From the NCBI GenBank assembly GCA_041678005.1, contig JBAYOW010000007.1, forward strand, positions 1-64,000: DNA of 64,000 nt, read 5' to 3'. The notes under the pieces are model-generated. The model was not told the origin of the DNA, made no database searches, and was given only the letters and a program-made list of their open reading frames with translations. The stretch is from Sulfurivermis sp041678005 (lineage in GTDB: Bacteria; Pseudomonadota; Gammaproteobacteria; Thiohalomonadales; Thiohalomonadaceae). The translations under genes and the position numbers were made by a program. Of this stretch, positions 16,732 to 25,060 are shown piece by piece. Positions within the stretch are counted from its first letter, which is position 1. Each line of letters begins with the position of its first letter.

Positions 16732-16959
16732 TTCCTTTGCCCCATCATTGTGTTGATTATAGATATATGTTTGATCTTTTTAATGATTGTTATTAGTTGA
16801 GCATAAATTTGTTAGTAATATTTTAAGTAGTTTAAAATCAAAGAGATAGATACAATACTTAAATGTATGAACAGTTGATGATGTCTGTATTTGTTGTGGG
16901 TAAGTGGCTGACTTATCCACAGAGAAAAAATCTAAATATTTATCCACAGGTTTTGCTCA
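16732..16959. other. oriC: oriC-like region between dnaA and dnaN
   Basis: This 228-nt gap has two perfect DnaA boxes TTATCCACA at 16913-16921 and 16940-16948, and an inverted near-match TGTGGGTAA at 16895-16903 (one mismatch). Beside them, 16760-16890 is strongly A/T-rich and could be the unwinding element. A GATC lies at about 16772. Together with a third perfect box upstream of dnaA (18386-18394) this is an origin arrangement like that of pseudomonads, where both sides of dnaA carry boxes. Which side is the active origin cannot be told from sequence. Confidence 0.7.
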
Positions 16960-18321
16960 TCATGTCGATAAGGTTCTCAACAGGTTGATGTAGTCTTCTG
17001 CAATGCGAGGCTCTGACTCATGGAGTTCCTTGATTTTTCGACAGGCATGGATGACGGTAGTGTGATCACGCCCACCAAAGGCATCACCTATTTCAGGCAG
17101 ACTATGGTTGGTAAGCTCTTTAGCCAGAGCCATTGCCATTTGTCGCGGTCTTGCAATCGAACGGTTGCGACGTTTGGAAAGCAAATCAGCAACACGAATC
17201 TTATAGTATTCCGCCACAGTCTTTTTTATATTTTCTAAGGTTACCAGTTTTTCCTGTAAAGCCAGCAGATCACTTAATGCATCTTTGGCGAAATCCAGGG
17301 TAATAAGCTGCGCAGTAAAATGGGCATTGGCAACGACACGTCTTAGCGCACCTTCTAGTTCACGTATATTGGAGCGGATGTGCTTGGCGATAAAAAATGC
17401 GACTTCAGGCGGTAGCTTGGTGTTGGTTTGTTGTGCCTTGCTCATTAAAATTGCCACCCTGGTTTCCAATTCAGGTGGTTCTATGGCAATGGTAAGTCCC
17501 CAGCCAAAACGTGATTTCAAACGCTCCTCCAGCCCTTCTACTTCTTTTGGATAGCGATCGCAGGTAAGAATAACTTGTTGTTGATCTTCTAGTAAGGCAT
17601 TGAAAGTATGAAAAAATTCTTCCTGGGAGCGCTCTTTGCCAGCAAAAAACTGAATATCGTCGATCAGCAGCGCGTCAACAGAACGATAGTGACGCTTAAA
17701 TTCGTTAATAGTATTGTGTTGCAGCGCCTTGACCATGTCTGCAACAAAGCGCTCGGAGTGTAAATAAGTGATTTTTGCTCCGGGTTTTTGTTGCATGATC
17801 ATATTGCCGATGGCATGCATTAGATGAGTTTTGCCCAGGCCCACGCCACCATAGAGAAACAGCGGATTGTAGGCAGTTCCAGGATTGAGCGCTACTTGTA
17901 ACGAAGCAGCCTTGGCCAATTGGTTGGATTTGCCTTCGACAAAAGTTTCAAACGTATATTTGCTGTTGATATTAGAGCGATAGGCAATGTTGGGCGTAGC
18001 AGGCTCTGTAATGTTGTTTGCCTGGGGTTGATTTGTTGGTGCAGGCTGCCTGGTGGTTAGGCAGGGCTCGGGTTTTTGCCGACTGCCGATGTCGAAGCTG
18101 AGCTGTAATGTCTGGTTGTCGCTGGCTTGGCGTAGCAGGCGCAAGATTTGTTCACTGTAATGAGCCTTGACCCAATCAAGTACAAATCTGTTGGGCGCGA
18201 GCAACCGCAAGCCTGTGCTGTCCTGCTCGGCATGCAGCGGGCGGATCCAGGTGTTGTAGTGTTGTGCAGACAACTCGTCTTCCAGGTGTGCAAGACAATG
18301 TTGCCATAAAGGGTCGTTCAC
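16960..18321 (-). CDS. dnaA: Chromosomal replication initiator protein DnaA
   Basis: DnaA is the AAA+ initiator that binds DnaA boxes and melts the origin. The 453 residues show all four domains: an N-terminal domain (WQHCLAHLEDELSAQHYNTWI), a short Pro/Gln-rich linker near residues 90-115, the ATPase with Walker A GGVGLGKTHLMHA and Walker B LLIDDIQFFAGKE, and the C-terminal DNA-binding domain whose signature GDAFGGRDHTTVIHACRKI is complete. It is transcribed away from rpmH, with 257 nt between, and towards dnaN. Confidence 0.98.
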   Translation of the reverse strand: MNDPLWQHCLAHLEDELSAQHYNTWIRPLHAEQDSTGLRLLAPNRFVLDWVKAHYSEQILRLLRQASDNQTLQLSFDIGSRQKPEPCLTTRQPAPTNQPQANNITEPATPNIAYRSNINSKYTFETFVEGKSNQLAKAASLQVALNPGTAYNPLFLYGGVGLGKTHLMHAIGNMIMQQKPGAKITYLHSERFVADMVKALQHNTINEFKRHYRSVDALLIDDIQFFAGKERSQEEFFHTFNALLEDQQQVILTCDRYPKEVEGLEERLKSRFGWGLTIAIEPPELETRVAILMSKAQQTNTKLPPEVAFFIAKHIRSNIRELEGALRRVVANAHFTAQLITLDFAKDALSDLLALQEKLVTLENIKKTVAEYYKIRVADLLSKRRNRSIARPRQMAMALAKELTNHSLPEIGDAFGGRDHTTVIHACRKIKELHESEPRIAEDYINLLRTLST

Positions 18322-18578
18322 GGGAGTGCTTGGCCTGGTCTGGATTGGGAAAATAGAACAGGCAGTTTATACCGGGATGAAAAAGTTATCCACATTGGTA
18401 GATTTGTGCGATTAAAATGTATATCTGAGCGGGGCTTTTCAGGTTTTGGTTAAGCTTGCAACTTAAGTATGATGAACACTGTTGTTGACAAGAATGCTGT
18501 ATTTAAAGTATTTTTCTCCTTTTCCGTAGTCGCGTGTAGTGTCTGCGTCAATATCCTTTGTGTAAGTGAGTATTTATC
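18322..18578. promoter_or_regulatory. dnaA-rpmH divergent region with DnaA box and rpmH promoter
   Basis: The 257-nt gap contains one perfect DnaA box TTATCCACA at 18386-18394, close to the dnaA start, where it could serve autoregulation. For rpmH a good sigma-70 promoter is seen: TTGACA at 18485-18490, 18-nt spacer, TATTTT at 18509-18514. The dnaA promoter was not identified with confidence. Confidence 0.6.
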
Positions 18579-18713
18579 ATGAAAAGAACTTTCCAGCCTA
18601 GCGTGTTGAAGAAGAAGCGCACGCACGGTTTTCGCGCACGCATGGCGACCAAGGGTGGCCGCAGGGTTCTTTCTGCCCGTCGTGCTAAAGGCCGCGCGCG
18701 TCTAGCCGTTTGA
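18579..18713 (+). CDS. rpmH: 50S ribosomal protein L34
   Basis: A 44-residue, very basic protein starting MKRTFQPSVLKKKRTHGF and continuing RARMATKGGRRVLSARRAKG, which is L34 of the large ribosomal subunit. The gene is too short to be picked up by length filters, but its start (ATG 18579) and stop (TGA 18711-18713) are clear and its length equals the family norm. The usual order rpmH-rnpA-yidD-yidC-mnmE follows. Confidence 0.98.
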   Translation: MKRTFQPSVLKKKRTHGFRARMATKGGRRVLSARRAKGRARLAV

Positions 18714-19091
18714 TTGATCTGCGTCTTGTGCGGCGCCCATCAGTTTCCTCGCAGCCACCGGCTTCTGCAACCAGAGGAATTTCAGCGAATATTCAAACGG
18801 GCAGAGTGTCGTGTCGCCGGGCACGGCTTCGTCTTGCTTGCTGTAAGTAATGAGCTGGGGCATCCTCGTTTGGGGGTGGCGCTTGCCAAGCGAGTTGTGC
18901 GGCTTGCTGTACAACGCAATCGTATCCGCCGCCAGTTACGCGAAAGCTTCCGCTTGCATCAACATCAGCTCGCTGGTGTGGATGTATTGGTGTTAGCGCG
19001 AGCAGGTGTGGATAGTATTCCATCCCGGGAGTTGCGAGCAGCTATCGACAAGAGCTGGGCAGAATTGGCAAGGCGATGCAAAAAATCCTGA
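18714..19091 (+). CDS. rnpA: Ribonuclease P protein component
   Basis: RnpA is the protein cofactor that helps the RNase P RNA process tRNA precursors. The 125-residue protein has the early FPRSHRLLQPEEFQRIFK segment and the RNR signature in AKRVVRLAVQRNRIRRQLRE near residue 60-78, the binding face for the RNA and the pre-tRNA leader. The start is taken as TTG at 18714, immediately after the rpmH stop; another TTG at 18726 is possible, and no ATG is available before the conserved region. It overlaps yidD by 16 nt. Confidence 0.95.
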   Translation: MICVLCGAHQFPRSHRLLQPEEFQRIFKRAECRVAGHGFVLLAVSNELGHPRLGVALAKRVVRLAVQRNRIRRQLRESFRLHQHQLAGVDVLVLARAGVDSIPSRELRAAIDKSWAELARRCKKS

Positions 19092-19297
19092 TTCTCCTCA
19101 TTGGTTTCTATCGTTACTTCATCAGCCCTTTGTTGGGTAGTAATTGTCGTTTCCATCCTTCCTGTTCCTGCTATGCCCATCAGGCCATCGAGAGGTTTGG
19201 TGCCTTGCGGGGTAGCTGGTTAGCCGTGCGTCGTCTCGGGCGCTGCCATCCCTGGCATGCAGGCGGCCTTGATTTAGTACCTGAAAAGAAAGATTAA
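19076..19297 (+). CDS. yidD: Membrane protein insertion efficiency factor YidD
   Basis: A 73-residue protein of the YidD family, membrane-associated through an N-terminal amphipathic stretch and thought to help insertion by YidC. The signature is complete: FYRYFISPLLGSNCRFHPSCS followed by YAHQAIERFGALRGSWLAVRR (each shown only in part of the run) and the C-terminal RCHPWHAGGLD. It starts inside the end of rnpA and stops 2 nt before the yidC ATG. Confidence 0.95.
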   Translation: MQKILILLIGFYRYFISPLLGSNCRFHPSCSCYAHQAIERFGALRGSWLAVRRLGRCHPWHAGGLDLVPEKKD

Positions 19298-19299
19298 TT

Positions 19300-20934
19300 A
19301 TGGATTTCCAGCGCTTATTGCTTGTTGTTGCACTTTCCTTTGTTTTGTTGATGCTCTATCAGGCATGGCTAAAAGACTATGGTCCGCAGCCGCCTGCGCC
19401 TGAAATTATCCTGGAAACAAAGAACGAACTCGCCAAGGATTTGCCCACCCATTCGGCGGTGGTCGATGCAATCCCTGATGCCTCGTCGCAGGGGTTGTCT
19501 TCAGCCAAGCGCGTACGGGTTTATACAGATACCTATCAGATTGAAATAGATACTCAGGGCGGTGATTTGCGTCAGGCCTATCTTGTCAAATACCCCGTCT
19601 CATTAGCTAAAAAAGATGAGCCAACACGTTTGCTGGATGACAGCAAGGAGCTGCTGCATATCGCTCAATCAGGTCTGCGGCCAGGCAGTGGTAACACAGC
19701 TGTGCAGACGCCGGATCACTATGCTATTTATCAGGCCGAGCAGGATGAATACCACCTTGCCGAAGGGCAGGATGAGCTAGAGGTACGGCTACACTGGCAA
19801 GATGAACATGGTGTGCGTGTAGAAAAAACCTATACTTTTCATCGCAGTGAATACGTGGTGGATGTGGTTTTTCGTATACATAACCAGAGCGAGCAGCCTT
19901 GGTCGGCGCATGCCTATTATCAGTTGCAGCGTGAACGACCCAGTAAAGGCCGTAGCGCCTTTGGTATTTACACTTATACTGGTGGCGTGATCCATGCAGA
20001 AGAGTTGAAATACGAGAAGATAGATTTCGATGATATGGAAAAAAACGCCCTCAACAAGACCTTGACTGGTGGTTGGGCGGCGATGATTCAACATTATTTT
20101 GTTAGTGCCTGGGTTCCCCAGCAGCAGGTACAGCACGATTACTACAGTATGGCTCCGGGCAATAATCGTTTTACCCTGGGGATGATAGATCAGGGACAAC
20201 AAATTGCGCCCGGTGGTGAAGGACAATTCGAGGCCAGGCTTTATATTGGCCCCAAGCTGCAGGACAAGATGAGCGAGATCGCTGACGGTCTGGCGCTAAC
20301 GGTTGATTACGGCAAACTGACTATTATTTCCGATCCTATTTTCTGGCTGCTCAAACAAATCCACAAGATAGTAAATAACTGGGGCTGGTCGATTATTATT
20401 CTGACTATGCTCATCAAGCTGGCCTTTTATAAACTCTCCGCCACCAGCTATAAGTCGATGGCCCACATGCGCAAGATGAGCCCACGCATGCAGGCGCTGA
20501 AGGAGCGTTATGGAGACGATCGTACAAAGTTAAATGAAGCGATGATGAAGCTTTACAAGGAAGAAAAGATCAATCCACTTGGCGGCTGTCTGCCGATCCT
20601 GGTGCAAATCCCTGTATTCATCGCCCTGTATTGGGTTTTGCTGGAGAGCGTGGAGCTGCGACAAGCGCCGTGGATTTTCTGGATCAAGGATTTGTCTGCC
20701 ATGGATCCGTATTACATTCTGCCTATTCTGATGGGCGCGAGTATGCTGATCCAGCATCGACTTAATCCCGCGCCAATGGATCCTATCCAGGCCAAAGTAA
20801 TGATGGCCTTGCCCATCGTCTTTACCTTTTTCTTTGCCTTCTTCCCATCAGGTCTGGTGTTGTACTGGGTGGTTAACAATGTCCTGTCTGTAGCGCAGCA
20901 ATGGTACATCACCCGGTTTGTGGTGAAGGCTTGA
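19300..20934 (+). CDS. yidC: Membrane protein insertase YidC
   Basis: YidC inserts proteins into the inner membrane alone or with SecYEG. The 544 residues fit the Gram-negative form. It has an N-terminal membrane anchor (about residues 4-20), a large periplasmic beta-sandwich domain (about 60-330), and the conserved core of five membrane segments starting near WGWSIIILTMLIKL. The cytoplasmic hairpin with MRKMSPRMQALKERYGDDR and the GGCLPILVQIPVFIALYWVL segment are typical. The stop at 20932-20934 comes shortly before mnmE. Confidence 0.97.
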   Translation: MDFQRLLLVVALSFVLLMLYQAWLKDYGPQPPAPEIILETKNELAKDLPTHSAVVDAIPDASSQGLSSAKRVRVYTDTYQIEIDTQGGDLRQAYLVKYPVSLAKKDEPTRLLDDSKELLHIAQSGLRPGSGNTAVQTPDHYAIYQAEQDEYHLAEGQDELEVRLHWQDEHGVRVEKTYTFHRSEYVVDVVFRIHNQSEQPWSAHAYYQLQRERPSKGRSAFGIYTYTGGVIHAEELKYEKIDFDDMEKNALNKTLTGGWAAMIQHYFVSAWVPQQQVQHDYYSMAPGNNRFTLGMIDQGQQIAPGGEGQFEARLYIGPKLQDKMSEIADGLALTVDYGKLTIISDPIFWLLKQIHKIVNNWGWSIIILTMLIKLAFYKLSATSYKSMAHMRKMSPRMQALKERYGDDRTKLNEAMMKLYKEEKINPLGGCLPILVQIPVFIALYWVLLESVELRQAPWIFWIKDLSAMDPYYILPILMGASMLIQHRLNPAPMDPIQAKVMMALPIVFTFFFAFFPSGLVLYWVVNNVLSVAQQWYITRFVVKA

Positions 20935-20954
20935 GTCGCAAGAGTGGGCGGCCC

Positions 20955-22340
20955 GTGCGTGAAAACCAGTTTATCGAGGCGTTAGCGGATAACAGCGTGA
21001 TAACTGAGACCATTGCTGCCCTGGCGACACCGCCTGGACGTGGCGGGGTAGGCATAATACGTATATCTGGCCCTTTGGCAGTCAAAATTGCCGAGCAGAT
21101 GTTGGGTCATTGCTCGCAGCCACGCCAGGCTGAATATTTATCATTTCATGATTCAAATGGCCAGACCCTGGATCAGGGTCTGGCACTATATTTTCCTGCG
21201 CCCAACTCATTTACCGGTGAAGACGTACTGGAACTGCAGGGCCATGGCGGTCCCGTAGTTATGGATATGCTGTTAAATAGCGTCTTGCAACTGGGTGCAC
21301 GGCAGGCCCGGCCAGGTGAATTTTCTCAACGCGCATTTCTTAATGGCAAGCTGGATCTGGCCCAGGCCGAGGCCATTGCCGACCTCATTGACAGCACTTC
21401 AAGCCAGGCCGCTCGCAATGCCCTGCGTTCTTTGCAGGGCGAATTTTCCAGGTATGTGACGGCACTTACGGAAGAACTGATCAAGCTGCGCCTGTATGTG
21501 GAGGCGGCAATAGATTTTCCCGAAGAAGAGCTGGATTTTCTAAGTGACGGCCATGTGAGTGACCACTTACAAACCATACAGGGCAGTTTGCAACAGGTAC
21601 AGGCCACAGCTCAGCAAGGCAGTTTGTTGTTAGAAGGCATGCATGTCGTGCTGGTGGGCCAGCCAAATGTTGGCAAATCCAGTTTGCTCAATGCCCTTGC
21701 TGGGCGAGATAGTGCGATTGTTACCGAGATCCCCGGTACTACCCGTGATGTCTTGCGTGAACAGATCCATATTGATGGCATGCCTTTACATATAATTGAC
21801 ACCGCCGGTCTGCGCACTAGTGAGGATGCCATTGAACAGGAAGGTATACGCCGCGCCTGGCTTGAGATTGAGCGTGCTGATCGCGTGCTGTTACTGCTTG
21901 ATGATCGCTTGGGTTTGGCCGATGCCGAAAGAAAGATTCTGAGCCAGCTGCCCAAACAGCTACCGATCACTTTTATCCACAACAAAATAGATTTAAGCAA
22001 TCGCCAGAGTGGGCAAGAAGTGCGTGCAGGACAGATACATATTTTTCTGTCTGCCTATTCTGGCGATGGACTGAACTTGTTGCGTGAACACCTCAAGCAA
22101 AGCATGGGTTATCAGGTCAGCAATGAAGGCATATTCAGTGCGCGTCGTCGGCACCTAAAGGCCCTGGAACAGGCAGCCGCACACTTACAGGCGGCTGAGA
22201 TACAACTAGGTCATGGAGCTGGCGAGCTACTTGCCGAAGAACTGCAACAGGCACAACTGGCCTTGGACGAGATAACAGGCAAATTCACTGCCGACGACCT
22301 GTTGGGGCGCATTTTCTCCAGCTTTTGCATTGGAAAATAA
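20955..22340 (+). CDS. mnmE: tRNA modification GTPase MnmE
   Basis: MnmE works with MnmG to put the carboxymethylaminomethyl group on U34 of certain tRNAs. The protein has the N-terminal tetrahydrofolate-binding domain, a central helical domain, an embedded G domain (G1 GQPNVGKSSLLN, G2 TTRD, G3 DTAGLR, G4 NKID) and the C-terminal FCIGK whose Cys is essential. The start is uncertain: GTG at 20955 gives 461 residues, GTG at 20997 gives 447 and an N-terminus closer to that of E. coli; neither has a clear Shine-Dalgarno site. Its partner mnmG is at 36.1 kb. Confidence 0.95.
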   Translation: MRENQFIEALADNSVITETIAALATPPGRGGVGIIRISGPLAVKIAEQMLGHCSQPRQAEYLSFHDSNGQTLDQGLALYFPAPNSFTGEDVLELQGHGGPVVMDMLLNSVLQLGARQARPGEFSQRAFLNGKLDLAQAEAIADLIDSTSSQAARNALRSLQGEFSRYVTALTEELIKLRLYVEAAIDFPEEELDFLSDGHVSDHLQTIQGSLQQVQATAQQGSLLLEGMHVVLVGQPNVGKSSLLNALAGRDSAIVTEIPGTTRDVLREQIHIDGMPLHIIDTAGLRTSEDAIEQEGIRRAWLEIERADRVLLLLDDRLGLADAERKILSQLPKQLPITFIHNKIDLSNRQSGQEVRAGQIHIFLSAYSGDGLNLLREHLKQSMGYQVSNEGIFSARRRHLKALEQAAAHLQAAEIQLGHGAGELLAEELQQAQLALDEITGKFTADDLLGRIFSSFCIGK

Positions 22341-22385
22341 TAACCAACATATTTTGCCAGGAATGCAGGTGCCCAGTTGGAGCAG

Positions 22386-22793
22386 CTATGTCTGGCTATC
22401 GGCGAGCAGCGGGTAGTGGCCATCCTTGTCATGAACCTCACGCCCGGTCAGTGGTGGGTTGAAGACACAAATCAGACGCATGTCTTCACTGCCGCCACGC
22501 AGATAATGCCGGTCGTGCTTGTTCAATAAATACATCGTGCCATTGCTGATCGGATAAACACGGTCTTGCGCAAGATCATGGATCTCGCCATTGCCGCCGA
22601 CGCAATACACCGCCTCGATGTGCTTGTCGTAATGAATGTAGGTTTCCGTGCCAGCGCGAATAATGGTTTCGTGAAAAGAAAAACCGGCTGCATCATTGGC
22701 CAGCACCAGACGGCGACTGACCCAGTTGCCATTTTCAGCCTCTACCTCGCGTTCGGTTTGCAGGATATCTGTCTGTAACTGACGCACAATCAT
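22386..22793 (-). CDS. ectC: L-ectoine synthase
   Basis: EctC cyclises N-gamma-acetyl-diaminobutyrate to the compatible solute ectoine. The 135-residue cupin has the family start MIVRQLQ, the AENGNWVSRRL segment near residue 20, the metal-binding TETYIHYDKHIEAVYC stretch and the C-terminal CVFNPPLTGREVHDKDGHY. It converges with mnmE, with only 45 nt between, and is 92 nt downstream of ectB, longer than usual within an ect operon. No hydroxylase gene (ectD) or dedicated aspartokinase is next to it. Confidence 0.96.
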   Translation of the reverse strand: MIVRQLQTDILQTEREVEAENGNWVSRRLVLANDAAGFSFHETIIRAGTETYIHYDKHIEAVYCVGGNGEIHDLAQDRVYPISNGTMYLLNKHDRHYLRGGSEDMRLICVFNPPLTGREVHDKDGHYPLLADSQT

Positions 22794-22885
22794 GTCAATT
22801 GGTCTCTAAAGGTGTTGTTACGATTGGCACGTCGCGCTTCTCGGCACATCTCGTTGAATGCTTTGCTTGTTTTGTGTCCTTGGAT

Positions 22886-24205
22886 TCAGGCACTTGCCCG
22901 CGTAATTTTTGCTGACGACAAAGTTGCTGAGCGTGTAGCTTGTTGCTGAATTTCGATGGCGGCAGCAACCGCCTCGTCCAGCCGTTGCAGCCCTGTTTCC
23001 AGTTCTTCATCGCTGATGGTGAGCGGTGCGAGAAATTTTAACACTTGATTGTTGGCACCCGCTGTTTCGGCCAGCAGACCACGCTTGAAGGACTGTTGTG
23101 AAATCTCGCTACACAAGCCAGGAATAGAGGACTGCAGGCCCAAAATCATGCCCAGGCCACGCACATGATCCAGCTGGTCGGGATAGCGCTGCACCAGTGC
23201 TTGCAGGCGCTTTTTCACCAAGCTGCTTTTGCTGCGGATAGTCTGGGCAAACTCATCGTTCAGCCAATATGACAAGACTGTGGCGCCAGCGATAAAGGCC
23301 AGACTGTTGCCACGGAATGTGCCTGTATGTTCGCCAGGCGACCATTGATCGAGCTCAGGCCGCATCAGCACAATAGCCATTGGCAGGCCAGTGCCGATGG
23401 ATTTGGACAGTGTGATGATGTCAGGTTTGATGCCGGCGCGCTCGAAGCTGAAGAAATGACCAGTGCGACCATTGCCGACCTGGATGTCGTCGATAATCAG
23501 CAGGATATCCAGGTCGCGACACATGCGCTCAAGTTTTTGCAGCCAGGCAATGGAGGCAACATTAATACCGCCTTCGCCCTGGATGGTTTCAACGATGATG
23601 CCAGCGGGCAGCTCATGCCCTGAACTGAGATCTTCGTAATAGCGGCGCATCATGTCGATGCTGTCGAATTGGTCATTTTTATTGAAATAGCCATCAAATG
23701 GCATCTTGCTGACATTTAGTGGCACGCCATAATTATCATCGTGATAAAACTCATTGCCGGTGACGGCGAGCGCGCCCAGCGTATGGCCATGATAGGCATT
23801 GGTGAAGGCCACAATCCTGGAACGTTGCTTGACTTTACGTGCCAGTTTCAGCGCGGTTTCCACGGCATTGGTGCCAGTGGGGCCGACAAACTGAATGTTG
23901 TAATCTAGCTGGCGCGGTTTCAGGATGATCTGCTGAAATTGTTCGATGAAGTTGTATTTGGCATCAGTTGCCTGATCGAGGGCGTTGATCACGCCATCGC
24001 GCTCGATGAAATCGATCAATGCCTTCTTCACTGCCGGATTATTGTGACCATAGTTCAGTGAGCCGGCTCCACCAAAGAAGTCGATATAGTCCTTGCCCTG
24101 TTGATCCCAAACAGTAGCATTTTTGGCACGAACGAAGATGGTTGGAAATGAGCGAATATAACTGCGTACATTGGATTCATAACGGGCAAATAATTCAATA
24201 TTCAT
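22886..24205 (-). CDS. ectB: Diaminobutyrate-2-oxoglutarate transaminase
   Basis: EctB is a class III PLP aminotransferase that makes L-2,4-diaminobutyrate from aspartate semialdehyde, the first committed step of ectoine synthesis. The 439-residue protein starts MNIELFARYESNVRSY; this ATG (24205) is preceded by an AAGGA site 8 nt away, which fixes the start. PLP-binding features are the PTGTNAVETALKLAR segment, YHGHTLGALA, IIDDIQVGNGRTGHFFSFE and the lysine in ITLSKSIG. The C-terminus is slightly longer than average. It lies 58 nt after the restored end of ectA. Confidence 0.96.
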   Translation of the reverse strand: MNIELFARYESNVRSYIRSFPTIFVRAKNATVWDQQGKDYIDFFGGAGSLNYGHNNPAVKKALIDFIERDGVINALDQATDAKYNFIEQFQQIILKPRQLDYNIQFVGPTGTNAVETALKLARKVKQRSRIVAFTNAYHGHTLGALAVTGNEFYHDDNYGVPLNVSKMPFDGYFNKNDQFDSIDMMRRYYEDLSSGHELPAGIIVETIQGEGGINVASIAWLQKLERMCRDLDILLIIDDIQVGNGRTGHFFSFERAGIKPDIITLSKSIGTGLPMAIVLMRPELDQWSPGEHTGTFRGNSLAFIAGATVLSYWLNDEFAQTIRSKSSLVKKRLQALVQRYPDQLDHVRGLGMILGLQSSIPGLCSEISQQSFKRGLLAETAGANNQVLKFLAPLTISDEELETGLQRLDEAVAAAIEIQQQATRSATLSSAKITRASA

Positions 24206-24263
24206 AAAAGTGTTCCTTGTTTTTTTAAAACTAAAGTAAGACGAAAAGAATGAAGAGCGCCGT

Positions 24264-24756
24264 TCAACCAGGCAGAGGTTCTTGCAGCTTGATGCTGTAG
24301 AGATCTTCAGCGGCATGAGCACCATCAAGCTGTTCTGCTGAGAGGTATGGCTGGCGAATAAGGACGCTTGAGCAGTGCCGCCAGATGTCGAAACAAGCTC
24401 AGTGAGGCTGTGTTGTTACTGGTGATGGTGCAGTCGATACGCTGAATATCGGTCATGAATGGACGTTGCAGCAAGGCCTTGAGTAAACCAGAGCCTATGC
24501 CCTGGCCGCGCGCGGCGGGTGCAACAGCAATCTGCCAGATGAAAAGATGGTGTGGATCATTGGGTGGGCGGTAGGCAGTAACAAAGCCCAGCAGTGTCCC
24601 GTCGGCAGACTCTGCCAACACTACGGTGTCGCGAAAATGATCAGCCAGTAGGTAGTAAAGATAGGCCGAATTGATATCCAGCGTCCCTGCAGCCAACACC
24701 ATTTTGTGAATACGCTGGCCATCATCCAGCTGTGGTTTTCGATATATTAAAGACAT
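24264..24756 (-). pseudogene. ectA: L-2,4-diaminobutyrate acetyltransferase, frameshifted near the C-terminus
   Basis: EctA is the GNAT-family enzyme that acetylates diaminobutyrate, the middle step of ectoine synthesis. The uninterrupted frame runs 24756 to 24325 (143 residues) and contains the acetyl-CoA motif APAARGQGIGSGLL. After the SLFRHLAALLK segment it switches to a tail unlike EctA (RPYSPAIPLSRTA). Another frame right there encodes QPYLSAEQLDGAHAAEDLYS and ends at 24264, which is the expected EctA C-terminus. A single-base insertion (or 2-nt loss) between about 24353 and 24370 explains this. The full length would be about 163 residues, normal for the family. No homopolymer or slippery site is there. 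The lesion removes about 28 C-terminal residues; activity is uncertain. It could also be a sequencing error. Confidence 0.85.
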
Positions 24757-25060
24757 GATTTGGTTTCGCGCAGGGTATAAGCATATACCGCTCGCGTTTG
24801 CTCAAATGTGTTTTTACCCTAACGCAGGCAGATCATGATTGCAATTCCAGTTTGTGCAGAAGGGGTCTGTGCCTTGGCCATGGAGAAGGGGGGCATGGAA
24901 GTTTTTTATAACATTGAGATTGTGCAAAAACCTTTGTAGTTTAGATAGTTAGCGCTTTGTTGAAGAGCGCGTAAAAGATAGTAGATCAGTTGAATTATGT
25001 AGGGGAATCAAGCAAAAAAATATTTTTCGTGAATAGCGATTATGTCATGCGATATGTTGA
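24757..25060. promoter_or_regulatory. Gap upstream of ectA (ectABC promoter region)
   Basis: These 304 nt hold no convincing gene. Read on the minus strand, the part nearest ectA contains TTGAGC followed after about 19 nt by TTATAC, and further up TTGCAA with a 17-nt spacer to TAGGGT; either might drive ectABC, but both are weak. No MarR-type ectR gene is next to the cluster. The region from 24920 is A/T-rich and also lies behind the tgpA stop; no clear terminator was seen. Confidence 0.3.

Noticed and set aside
22386..24756. ectABC as a recent horizontal acquisition
   Set aside because: Base composition and codon choice look like those of the neighbours by eye, and no mobile element flanks the cluster.
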